Shown here: piece after piece, positions 1-6,850 of the stretch
Position numbering within the stretch: position 1 is the first letter of the stretch
How the letters are laid out: each line of letters begins with the position of its first letter
NCBI GenBank assembly: GCA_964624065.1
Contig: CAZUWF010000008.1
Location: forward strand, 1-64,000
Length of the DNA stretch: 64,000 nt
Direction of reading: 5' to 3'
Origin: UBA7960 sp964624065
Lineage (GTDB): Bacteria; Bacteroidota; Bacteroidia; Bacteroidales; UBA7960
Notes under the pieces: model-generated
What the model saw: the letters and a program-made list of their open reading frames with translations, nothing else
Told to the model about the DNA's origin: nothing
Database searches by the model: none
Translations under genes and position numbers: made by a program

Positions 1-194
1 GGTAGAGTTTCATAATCCCTTTTGCCAAATAGCCAACCTATGAAAAGATTATAGAAAAAATAGACTACCGCAATAATCCATATCAGAGCATAAGTGCGAT
101 TTTCTAAAAAGTAACTCAAACCATAATGAAAAACTATGGTACCCATGAAAAAGAAAATCATAAAATACAAAAGATTTTTTGTTAAAGCTTTCAT
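1..194 (-). CDS. small membrane protein, 3' end outside window
   Basis: Only the first 64 or so codons are inside the window. The protein starts MKALTKNLLYFMIFF and shows two hydrophobic segments (about residues 7-28 and 36-54) followed by a charged stretch, so it is an integral membrane protein. An AAGGAGGG Shine-Dalgarno sits just before the ATG and lies inside the last codons of the PadR-like regulator, whose stop is 2 bases upstream, so the two are co-transcribed and probably translationally coupled. PadR regulators are often paired with a small membrane or transporter gene that they control. I do not recognise the family. Confidence 0.7.
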   Translation of the reverse strand, partial: MKALTKNLLYFMIFFFMGTIVFHYGLSYFLENRTYALIWIIAVVYFFYNLFIGWLFGKRDYETL

Positions 195-196
195 TT

Positions 197-568
197 TTAG
201 CCCTCCTTGTTTATTAAATTTTTAATGCGATTGTTAAAAAACAGAGATATATTTCTCTCAATAAAATTCTCCAGTAGTGTATGACCTATTTCTGTCAAGA
301 AATAGTATTTACGTTCAGGACCTTTGTTGCCTTCGCCTGTTTCAAAATCAACAACTCCTATGTGTTGAAATTTTCTAAGTGTTCGATAAAGGCTTTGACT
401 TTCGCAAGTCATAGTGTGATTAGACTTTTCTTCTACAAAGCTTTTAATTTCGTCAACATATTTTTTCCCATCTTTCAATGAAAGAAAAATCCATAGAGTC
501 AATTGTCCCTTTTTATAGGTTTCCTCCCAAGCTGATAATAGTTCAGATACTAGTTTGTTTTTATTCAT
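197..568 (-). CDS. PadR-family transcriptional regulator
   Basis: A 123-residue protein with a winged-helix layout typical of PadR: an N-terminal helix (MNKNKLVSELLSAWEETYKKG), then LTLWIFLSLKDGKKYVDEI, a recognition-helix region with SLYRTLRKFQHIGVVDF, and a wing with GPERKYYFLTEIGHTLL. PadR proteins act as dimeric repressors, usually of an adjacent membrane or efflux gene. The longest frame opens at a TTG at 605-607, but that codon lies inside the -7 promoter box, so the ATG at 566-568 is the better start. The downstream partner is a membrane protein gene. The effector is unknown. Confidence 0.8.
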   Translation of the reverse strand: MNKNKLVSELLSAWEETYKKGQLTLWIFLSLKDGKKYVDEIKSFVEEKSNHTMTCESQSLYRTLRKFQHIGVVDFETGEGNKGPERKYYFLTEIGHTLLENFIERNISLFFNNRIKNLINKEG

Positions 569-604
569 AATGTGATCAGATAGTATTAAACATCTTGTTT
601 TGTA

Positions 605-637
605 CAAAGATAATACATTCTTTTTAAGAAAAACAAA
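605..637 (-). promoter_or_regulatory. Bacteroidota-type promoter of the PadR operon
   Basis: On the minus strand a TTTG (634-637) is followed after 21 bases by TATCTTTG (605-612), matching the Bacteroidota sigma factor consensus TTTG ... TAnnTTTG. Transcription should start near 597, which places the upstream TTG codon outside the message and supports the ATG at 568. Confidence 0.6.
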
Positions 638-842
638 TAAATTTGAAAAAAAATGAGAAAAATAATTGCAAGTCGCTATCCCATTGCCTAAATCATTAAG
701 GTTTGGGTGGTTTAATCGGGCTATTGGTTCCGCACCGAAGTTTGTGCCTGCGGATGGCTTCTAAGCCCCCAATCCCTAAATTTCATACACCAAGAGGCTT
801 AATGCAATGGCAGGGCGAACCAACACCAACAAGTAGAAATCA

Positions 843-2192
843 ATGACAAGTAGGGTTGTGATCAAAAACATAAGCATTGTAAACGAGGGGCAAACCATTA
901 TTGCAGACCTGATGATTGACAATGGAACGATTCAAACAATCGGACAAGTCAAAGACGATCATAACGCAAAAGTTATTGACGGGAAAGGCAAGCATTTATT
1001 ACCGGGAATTATTGACGGCCAGGTTCATTTTCGCGAACCCGGGCTTACACATAAAGGCGACATTTATACAGAGAGCAGGGCAGCCGTAGCGGGTGGCGTG
1101 ACATCATTTATTGATATGCCAAACACTTCTCCTAATGTATTGACGATTGAAATATTGGATGAGAAGTACAAACTGGCATCTGAAAAGTCTTTGGCCAATT
1201 TTGGATTTTTTTTGGGCGTTAATGGCAACAACCTTGATTATGTAATCAAGCTCGACACAGCCAAACTTTTAGGCGTTTCTGATGACGGGCTTTACTTTAC
1301 AAAAAAAGGAAACTTGCTTGCCGACAATCCCGAAACAATGGAAAAACTTTTTGCAAACTGCAAATCAATCATAGCCATACATTCTGAAAAAGAGGCAGTA
1401 GTGGAGGAAAATGAAAAATTCTACAAAGAAAAATATGGCGATGATGTGCCAATTGAGTTTCATCCAATAATTAGAAGCGAAAAAGCTTGTTACGAGGCAA
1501 CAAAAAGAGCAATTGAAATAGCCAATAAGCACAAGGCGCGGCTTCACGTTCTGCACTTGACCACGGAAGCTGAAACACATCTTTTTCGCAATGACATTCC
1601 ATTAATAGAAAAGAATGTAACAACCGAGGTTTCGGTTCACCACTTGTGGTTTTCAGACAAAGACTACAAGCGACTGGGACCTTTAATCAAATGGAACCCG
1701 GCCATAAAAACCGAGAAAGATAAAAAAGGGCTCTTGAAGGCCTTGCTGGACGACCGTATAGACTTGGTAACCACAGACCACGCACCTCATACACTAGAGG
1801 AGAAACAAAAGCCTTACTTTCAATCAATGTCGGGTGCGCCAATCGTTCAACATTCGCTGAATATCATGCTTGAGTTTTACAAACAAGGCCTTATTTCATT
1901 AGAGAAAATTGTTGAAAAAATGTGTCACAACCCGGCCACCCTTTACAGGATAAAAAAGAGAGGCTTCATCAGGGAGGGTTACTTTGCAGACCTAACGATT
2001 GTTGATTTAAATTCAGCTTGGGCTGTGGCCAAGGAAAACATATTATACAAATGTGGTTGGTCGCCAATGGAGGGAATGACGTTTCAAACCAAGGTGACCC
2101 ATACATTTGTAAATGGCCACTTGGTTTACCACAACAGACAATTCTATGAAACCGAAAAAGGGCAAGCTTTAACCACAACCAATGACCAATAG
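843..2192 (+). CDS. pyrC: dihydroorotase (Gln-variant, multi-domain amidohydrolase type)
   Basis: A 449-residue amidohydrolase that cyclises carbamoyl aspartate to dihydroorotate, the third step of pyrimidine synthesis, in the cytoplasm. Diagnostic motifs are GIIDGQVHFREPG at residues 55-67, SFIDMPNT near 93, LHVLHLTTEAE in the middle and LVTTDHAPHT near 310, the latter carrying the catalytic Asp. The metal motif normally reads HxH; here residue 60 is Gln, so only His62 of that pair remains. From memory this DxQVHFREPG form recurs in Bacteroidota dihydroorotases. The length fits the family. It stands alone, with about 200 bases of unassigned DNA upstream, and has no strong ribosome site. An allantoinase is the main alternative but fits less well. 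Confidence 0.9.
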   Translation: MTSRVVIKNISIVNEGQTIIADLMIDNGTIQTIGQVKDDHNAKVIDGKGKHLLPGIIDGQVHFREPGLTHKGDIYTESRAAVAGGVTSFIDMPNTSPNVLTIEILDEKYKLASEKSLANFGFFLGVNGNNLDYVIKLDTAKLLGVSDDGLYFTKKGNLLADNPETMEKLFANCKSIIAIHSEKEAVVEENEKFYKEKYGDDVPIEFHPIIRSEKACYEATKRAIEIANKHKARLHVLHLTTEAETHLFRNDIPLIEKNVTTEVSVHHLWFSDKDYKRLGPLIKWNPAIKTEKDKKGLLKALLDDRIDLVTTDHAPHTLEEKQKPYFQSMSGAPIVQHSLNIMLEFYKQGLISLEKIVEKMCHNPATLYRIKKRGFIREGYFADLTIVDLNSAWAVAKENILYKCGWSPMEGMTFQTKVTHTFVNGHLVYHNRQFYETEKGQALTTTNDQ

Positions 2193-2827
2193 AAAACAAA
2201 GTGCCACCCAATGCTTGCCCTGCGGGCACCTGAACAGTGGTTTGGGGTAATGGCAGGTACAATGCTTCGCACGATGGTTTTCAGGTGGGTTCAAGCTTGG
2301 TTCTTCTCCTAACTCTTGTTCTAAATACCCACTACTTGCATACTGCAACCCGTTAAGCCAAAATGCAAAAATGATCGCTTAGCCTCGGCAAACAAAATAT
2401 CCAATCAATTTAAGGTAATTTTGCTTTAATTATTTGGCTCCATCCACTAAATAATCCATTTCTTTCTTTCTCAATTTCCTTAGTTTCTCTTCCGAATATT
2501 TTCTGGCCGCCTTTTTGTTTGCCTTGGTTTTATTACAGCTACAAAGGGCAATTTAAGCTCTGTTTACCGAAATTCTTGAAATTGTTACTCATTATCAATC
2601 AGGTGTTGATGCATTTTTTAAAAAATATGTTTAAAATATTTTGTTTCGTTAAAAAAATAGATTGACTTTGCGCGCGCGTACCTTATTGTAAGAGTGGCGT
2701 TTTGGTTTTTAAGAAAACAGGTTTCCATACAAGTACGATGAGCCGATACAGGTTTATGTTATTTTGACTTTAGTGGCGAATATAAACTGGATGGGCTAAA
2801 TTTGCCATGCAACGTTGGCGTAACGGC
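2193..2827. other. intergenic stretch without an intact gene
   Basis: About 630 bases between pyrC and the first leader repeat. It holds a possible decayed lipoprotein tail on the minus strand (2430-2552) and, at its right end (about 2803-2834), a GC-rich stretch ending CGTTGGCGTAACGGCGGC that resembles the sequence before the third leader copy. I see no RNA gene or transposase. Confidence 0.5.
2430..2552 (-). pseudogene. possible remnant of a small lipoprotein gene
   Basis: An open stretch of 40 codons with no good start codon reads IALCSCNKTKANKKAARKY and ends EMDYLVDGAK before a stop. LCSC followed by Asn looks like a lipobox with its cysteine, and the tail is very rich in Lys, Arg and Glu. 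The frame is closed directly upstream by TAA, so the N-terminal half of a signal peptide is missing. This may be a decayed gene or chance. Confidence 0.25.
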
Positions 2828-2987
2828 GGCAAAGAAAGGAGGTGTTGCGAAAACAGGTATTAGAGGCAGCCAAACATGTCATGGACTTTGCTATGGGAGG
2901 GGCAAAATCCTTGGGTTTGTTTATTGAAACAATTAAATAACACCACCCAAAACATCAAAATAATAACAAAAAAAAGGAGGAAAAATT
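2828..2987 (+). repeat. leader repeat, copy 1 of 3
   Basis: A block of about 155 bases directly before an exported-protein gene, almost identical to 3890-4044 and similar to 4633-4789. It contains a small ORF ending at 2940, then an A-rich spacer with AAAGGAGG immediately before the downstream ATG. Copies 1 and 2 differ at only a few positions. Confidence 0.9.
2845..2940 (+). CDS. conserved small ORF in leader repeat, copy 1 (31 aa)
   Basis: The frame starts with TTG (or the GTG just before it) next to AAAGGAGG and encodes a 31-residue peptide, (M)RKQVLEAAKHVMDF followed by AMGGAKSLGLFIETIK. The first half can form a basic amphipathic helix; the second contains a GG-AKS-LGLF segment. In copy 3 the equivalent codon is ATG, which supports this start. 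Differences between copies are few: Ala/Val at residue 8 and one silent Gly change against copy 2. It could be a translated leader peptide controlling the downstream gene, a stand-alone peptide, or a duplicated fragment. Spacing from the Shine-Dalgarno to TTG is short (2 bases). Confidence 0.45.
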   Translation: MRKQVLEAAKHVMDFAMGGAKSLGLFIETIK

Positions 2988-3767
2988 ATGAAAAGCAGTA
3001 TTGAAAAGCTCGTTTTTCTGCTGTGCTTTGCAATTTTCAGCGTAGGACTCAATGCAAAAACTAAGGGAGCGCCACCGAAACTCACCACTATCATTCTTAC
3101 CACCGCTTCCAACTCGACAACTCCCCTAACTTGCCTTCAGTTGCTTCCAAATGAAACCATCACCGTCTACGCAGTCGGATTGGATGAAAAGGGCAAACCT
3201 TTTGCAATCTCGAAAGACTCTATTGTTCACTGGAGCGGAGGTGATGCTCTTGAAGTCAAATCAACTGCTGCTCATTCAGCAACAGTCAAACTCGCCAAAC
3301 CGCTCAAGGCAGCCGTTGTAAAGTTGTCAAATCATCTATCGTATGAAGGCAAGTCTTTTGGCAGTTCTGTCGAGATTGCTCAGAAGGCCAAGGAGATTCC
3401 GAAGGTCTGGTCAATCCAGTTCTTTAGGGATCCTGAAGCTACCAGAGGAGTGCGCGATGAAGAGCCAGTGGCGGCGGGCGAACCTTTGATGGTGCACGCA
3501 CGGGGTTTCAGCGCAGATATGGCAACTATGGGCGAGTCATTTATGATTCCAATTGAAGCGTCGGTGACATGGAGCTCCGTTCCCAGACCGCCATTGGGCA
3601 GTGAGTTCAAGATCACACCTATCGGTTGCTTCGGTGCAAAAATTGAACTGATAAAAAAGGGAAACCCTGATTTTGGCTTCGACAAGTCGGGTATGATCAA
3701 AATTGAAGTCGACAATTTACCCGATGATAAGAAGAGAGAGATGCCATTTAGCATAAAGATCAAATGA
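2988..3767 (+). CDS. exported protein with two Ig-like-type repeats, unknown function
   Basis: 259 residues with a signal peptide (MKSSIEKLVFLLCFAIFSVG, cleavage near residue 23). Two related modules follow, at about residues 45-110 and 160-245. Both contain a pattern of E-x-hydrophobic-x-hydrophobic-(Y/H)A-x-G, a loop, then V-x-W and a long beta-rich segment. The same module occurs once in the lipoprotein at 4045-4476, where GETVVIYARGKSTDGK aligns with NETITVYAVGLDEKGK here. This resembles bacterial Ig-like beta-sandwich domains, by inference. It has an unusually strong AAAAAGGAGG ribosome site and is preceded by leader repeat copy 1. No catalytic motif is visible. Likely periplasmic or surface located. 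Confidence 0.75.
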   Translation: MKSSIEKLVFLLCFAIFSVGLNAKTKGAPPKLTTIILTTASNSTTPLTCLQLLPNETITVYAVGLDEKGKPFAISKDSIVHWSGGDALEVKSTAAHSATVKLAKPLKAAVVKLSNHLSYEGKSFGSSVEIAQKAKEIPKVWSIQFFRDPEATRGVRDEEPVAAGEPLMVHARGFSADMATMGESFMIPIEASVTWSSVPRPPLGSEFKITPIGCFGAKIELIKKGNPDFGFDKSGMIKIEVDNLPDDKKREMPFSIKIK

Positions 3768-3889
3768 AACATCTATGATAAAGGCTTTAGCACACACGCA
3801 CCATGACTATCATATGGGTGTTCCATATACCGTTTAAAAACAAAAAATAGACAGATGAAAGCCAATGAGTAAAAAATAATTGATAACAA

Positions 3890-4044
3890 AGAAAGGAGGT
3901 GTTGCGAAAACAGGTATTAGAGGTAGCCAAACATGTCATGGACTTTGCTATGGGTGGGGCAAAATCCTTGGGTTTGTTTATTGAAACAATTAAATAACAC
4001 CACCCAAAACATCAAAATAATAACTAAAAAAAGGAGGAAAAATT
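3890..4044 (+). repeat. leader repeat, copy 2 of 3
   Basis: Nearly identical to copy 1 across the small ORF and the spacer up to the downstream ATG. Unlike copies 1 and 3 it is not preceded by the AACGGCGGC stretch, so that GC-rich element is not part of the conserved unit. Confidence 0.9.
3902..3997 (+). CDS. conserved small ORF in leader repeat, copy 2 (31 aa)
   Basis: It encodes the same 31-residue peptide as copy 1 except Val for Ala at residue 8 (RKQVLEVAKHVMDF...). It opens with TTG just after GAAAGGAGG and closes with TAA 47 bases before the downstream lipoprotein ATG. Preservation of the frame between copies is consistent with translation, though the copies may simply be young. Confidence 0.45.
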   Translation: MRKQVLEVAKHVMDFAMGGAKSLGLFIETIK

Positions 4045-4476
4045 ATGAAAGGTAAATTTATAGTAAAAATAATGGCATTATTAGCAATCACATTCATTGT
4101 AGGTTGTGCCGTAGTGCCAAAGATTAAGGTGCCCGCCGTTGGGAAAGCCCCCGTGTACGAGCTGGATGGCCTATATCTAACTACCGATGCAAGGCAAATG
4201 ACGGGCGTAGATCGCAGCAGTGCAAAACTTGGAGTTGGTGAGACAGTGGTTATCTATGCCCGTGGTAAGAGTACCGATGGTAAATGGTTTGAACTTCCTG
4301 CTGATGTAGTTGTAAACTGGAGGGCAGACTTGGAGCTTGAAGTTACTCCTGCCTCAGGTCATGTAGTCACAGTAAAGGTCATCAAGCCCATATCTGTCGT
4401 GGCTTATGTCACAGCCACGACCACAACGGAAGATGGTAAAAAAACAGAAACGTTATTCTCGGTTACGGGTAAGTAG
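4045..4476 (+). CDS. lipoprotein with one Ig-like-type module, unknown function
   Basis: 143 residues with a type II signal peptide: MKGKFIVKIMALLAITF then lipobox IVGC with Cys21. The residue after Cys is Ala, so there is no inner-membrane retention signal of the Asp+2 kind. Residues 64-118 carry one copy of the module found twice in the upstream exported protein: GETVVIYARG at 66-75, a GKWFELP loop, VVVNW at 88-92, then LELEV and TVKVIKP. The C-terminus is Thr-rich and beta-like. It has a perfect AAAAGGAGG site and lies behind leader repeat copy 2. The two genes probably arose by module duplication. Function unknown. Confidence 0.75.
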   Translation: MKGKFIVKIMALLAITFIVGCAVVPKIKVPAVGKAPVYELDGLYLTTDARQMTGVDRSSAKLGVGETVVIYARGKSTDGKWFELPADVVVNWRADLELEVTPASGHVVTVKVIKPISVVAYVTATTTTEDGKKTETLFSVTGK

Positions 4477-4500
4477 AAATAGTAAAATATGAAGGCGGCG

Positions 4501-4562
4501 GTGAGCCGTAGGGCTTGAAAAAAAATGCCAAAGCATCGCCTAACACGGGCTTTGCGGCTCAC
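4501..4562 (+). repeat. inverted repeat GTGAGCCG/CGGCTCAC
   Basis: Arms at 4501-4508 and 4555-4562 are perfectly complementary and overlap the attC-like element that follows. The stretch could fold downstream of the lipoprotein gene, but no U-tract follows, so it is not a typical terminator. Confidence 0.5.
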
Positions 4563-4621
4563 ATCGTTGGCCCAAACCCCTCGCTTCGCTCGGAGCTTCG
4601 CGTACACTAGGGTCGTTAGGC
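4538..4621 (+). repeat. attC-like inverted-repeat element
   Basis: GCCTAAC (4538-4544) and GTTAGGC (4615-4621) are exact reverse complements and match the integron attC core forms RYYYAAC and GTTRRRY, 84 bases end to end, within the usual attC size range. The inner L boxes are not clearly complementary, and no integrase gene is present in the window. It lies between the lipoprotein gene and leader copy 3. It could instead be a common intergenic hairpin repeat. Confidence 0.35.
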
Positions 4622-4632
4622 GAAACGGCGGC

Positions 4633-4789
4633 AAAGATAGGAAGTGATGCGAAAACAGGTATTAGAGGTAGCCAAACATATCATGGACTTTGCTATGGGT
4701 GGGGCAAAATCCTTGGGTTTGTTTGGTGAAACAACTTGAATAACACCACTCAAGGTACCAGAAGAGTAACTAAAAAAAGGAGGAAAATC
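4633..4789 (+). repeat. leader repeat, copy 3 of 3 (most diverged)
   Basis: Same organisation as copies 1 and 2, with more substitutions in the spacer (for example CACTCAAGGTACC) but the same AAAAAAAGGAGG site before the ATG at 4790. Like copy 1 it follows an AACGGCGGCAAAG stretch. Confidence 0.85.
4647..4739 (+). CDS. conserved small ORF in leader repeat, copy 3 (30 aa)
   Basis: Starts with a true ATG at the position where copies 1 and 2 have TTG, and reads MRKQVLEVAKHIMDF then AMGGAKSLGLFGETT before TGA. Changes from copy 2 are conservative in the core (Val to Ile) and concentrated at the last four codons, where the stop has shifted. AGGA lies upstream at reasonable spacing. This copy is the best evidence that the frame is a real small gene. 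Confidence 0.5.
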   Translation: MRKQVLEVAKHIMDFAMGGAKSLGLFGETT

Positions 4790-5203
4790 ATGAAAGCAAT
4801 AACAATAATGGCAGCACTAGTGGCAACAGCCATTGTCTTGTCTGGCTGTGGGCCTAGATCTGAAAAAGCACAAGAGGCTCAGGAGGCTGAAATGCCTCAG
4901 GCTACAAAAGAAGCTCCAGCGCAAGCAAAAGAGCTTACCGATGACGACTTCATTGAATACTGGGCACAAATTGCCTATCTGACTGAAAAACAACAAGCGA
5001 ATCCTTTAAAATTGAATGAAGAACTGAGCAAACTTCATGAAAAATATCCAGGTATTGATGAAAAATATACAGCATGGCTAACTGAATGGCAACAAAAAAT
5101 GATGGAGGATGTGAAGAAAGGCTCTGATAAGACAAGCAAGCAATGGGAGGAAATGATGAAGAGAATGGAGAATCGGGTTGCGGAATTAAAAAAGGGTAAC
5201 TAA
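4790..5203 (+). CDS. small lipoprotein, helical, unknown function
   Basis: 137 residues. The start at 4790 is set by the AAAGGAGG site 5 bases upstream and the signal peptide MKAITIMAALVATAIVLSGC, with Cys20 as lipidation site. After a Glu/Ala/Gln-rich linker the mature part is almost entirely charged helix (LTEKQQANPLKLNEELSKL, then WLTEWQQKMMEDVKKG and WEEMMKRMENRVAELKKGN), which could form a coiled coil. It has no Ig-like module, unlike the other two genes behind leader repeats, so the leader rather than the protein is the shared part. I do not recognise the family. Confidence 0.75.
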   Translation: MKAITIMAALVATAIVLSGCGPRSEKAQEAQEAEMPQATKEAPAQAKELTDDDFIEYWAQIAYLTEKQQANPLKLNEELSKLHEKYPGIDEKYTAWLTEWQQKMMEDVKKGSDKTSKQWEEMMKRMENRVAELKKGN

Positions 5204-5210
5204 CCTAATA

Positions 5211-5242
5211 CAGGTAGGGCGAGCGACCGCTCGCCCTACCTG
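5211..5242 (+). repeat. perfect palindrome, 15-bp arms
   Basis: CAGGTAGGGCGAGCG, a 2-base loop, then the exact reverse complement, starting 8 bases after the lipoprotein stop. There is no T-run after it, so it resembles a REP-like mobile palindrome more than an intrinsic terminator, though it may stabilise the 3' end. Confidence 0.8.
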
Positions 5243-5271
5243 AAATTAAACTGAAAAGCGCAGGGATTAAA

Positions 5272-6279
5272 ATGAATATCACTAAAAGACTAATTTTCAT
5301 TTTATTGATTGTTCTTGTTACTTCAGGTGTAATTGCTCAGGAAAAACACCAGATACCGGTTGATTTCTTTGAAGGTAAATGGGCGGGAGAAATTAAAGGA
5401 TATGCTATCGCGCATGATTGTGAGAAGGGTAACAGAACAGTCAATTTTAGCATTGATTTAATTTCTTATGAAAGTCATGGTGATGCGGGTGAGACAATTA
5501 TCTTACCTTTTAAAGCAAAAGGTGTTTACATGTTTTGGTTTATGGGTGGTATTACACCAAATGCTTCTGTTGCAGAAGATGGGAAAGCATACTATGTTAC
5601 TCCACTTTTTGTACATTTAAGGTTTCATTTTAGTGAAAGTGAATTAACGCCCGTAACCGACCAGTGGATACTAGGATTATATTTTTTGGTTCTCATAGAC
5701 GATAATAAATCTAATAATAGAATAGATTTAAAGAATCGACTCGTAAAGATACAACATAAACAGGAAGAATATTGCCACTGCGGTGGTTTTTCTCTCGCCC
5801 TTGTATATAGTGGAGAAATCTACCAGTTGGATAAGAATAGAGTGTATTTCCCAAAAGACATCAAGCCCAACGAACCGATAAAGACCGATAAAAAAACGCA
5901 ATTAGAAATCACGATGCCATCAAATGATGTAATTAATGTTGCGCAGAATACCGAAGCAGTTATTAGGTCAGAAAGTTTGATGGAAATTATGAAAGGAAAA
6001 ATTCATGGTCTGATCAAGAAACTTAAACCGAATACAAAATTTGAGATACACACGCCGACATCGGTAACCAGTGTTCGTGGTACTGAATATGAACTAAATG
6101 TAGAAGATGATGGTACAACCACCGTGATTGTTCTTGATGGCGAAGTTGAATTTTCGGACAAAGAGAATAAGAAAACTGTAATTGTCAAGAAAAATCAAAT
6201 CTCTGTTTGTAAACCAAAAGATCTGCCATCAGACCCATATGAAATCAATCAAGACCAATTACTGAAATGGTGGAAATAA
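5272..6279 (+). CDS. exported FecR-domain protein
   Basis: 335 residues with a signal peptide (MNITKRLIFILLIVLVTSG, cleavage near Ala22). Residues 23-200 are a beta-rich region of unknown family with several aromatic and Gly residues (EGKWAGEIKG near 34). From about residue 207 a FecR-type domain is clear: KFEIHTPTSVTSVRGTEYE, then a long VIVLDGEVEF strand. In canonical FecR the domain senses a TonB receptor and regulates a sigma factor, but here there is no anti-sigma N-terminus or adjacent sigma gene, so it is one of the exported stand-alone FecR-fold proteins. It follows the three-gene leader module but lacks the leader repeat. Confidence 0.8.
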   Translation: MNITKRLIFILLIVLVTSGVIAQEKHQIPVDFFEGKWAGEIKGYAIAHDCEKGNRTVNFSIDLISYESHGDAGETIILPFKAKGVYMFWFMGGITPNASVAEDGKAYYVTPLFVHLRFHFSESELTPVTDQWILGLYFLVLIDDNKSNNRIDLKNRLVKIQHKQEEYCHCGGFSLALVYSGEIYQLDKNRVYFPKDIKPNEPIKTDKKTQLEITMPSNDVINVAQNTEAVIRSESLMEIMKGKIHGLIKKLKPNTKFEIHTPTSVTSVRGTEYELNVEDDGTTTVIVLDGEVEFSDKENKKTVIVKKNQISVCKPKDLPSDPYEINQDQLLKWWK

Positions 6280-6850
6280 AAAACATTGCCGCCGCTTTGC
6301 CCATCAGCTTTCACTTATGCACAACCCTACATTTTTCCTGCAATCGGCCACTTACCAAAAACAACAGGCCTTGCTTGAGAAACTTAAGCAAGGTCGATTT
6401 TTTTTGATGGTTATCGGGTTCGTATTTTGATTGAATGCATTTGACGCCTCCAAGCCCCAAAGAGAGGTTTTCGAGAAAAATTGCATTGATCCTCGATAAA
6501 AAGGCAGCTTGAACTGTCAAGCACCGTTAAAAACCACCTCAACAAAATTTTCTTGAACACCTCGGGCGATTTTTGTCTCATTCTTTCTTCCTTCGGGTCT
6601 TACCTGATACGTAATTTGTTTTACCTTTGTGATCGTGCAACAAGATTGCAGGTTTCGACGAAACTTGGAACGAGGGATAACCTAAAGTTGAGTTTTTCAA
6701 ATCAACATTTAAGGCGAGCAGATCCGCAATCTGACCGATGCTTCGAAACCCGCCCGAACCCAATACCCGAAAATGCTCGGCGTAATTTCAGGAATACCGT
6801 AACGGATTCAATAACTTATTACATCAAAATGGTATTTGTAAGAACAAAAA
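6280..6850. other. intergenic stretch with terminator and no supported gene
   Basis: About 570 bases. It contains the terminator at 6369-6405 with a repeated tail, a small palindrome GTTTCGACGAAAC (about 6652-6664), and a TACCTTTG box at 6622-6629 that could be a plus-strand promoter. The open frames here are short, lack ribosome sites and read like chance. Confidence 0.5.
6369..6405 (+). terminator. intrinsic terminator after the FecR-domain gene
   Basis: CCTTGCTT (6369-6376) pairs with AAGCAAGG (6386-6393), followed by an eight-T run. The ~80 bases downstream resemble those after the terminators at 7838 and 9412. Confidence 0.8.

Noticed and set aside
4538..4621. A firm integron call
   Set aside because: Only one candidate site with weak L boxes and no integrase; kept as an attC-like observation.
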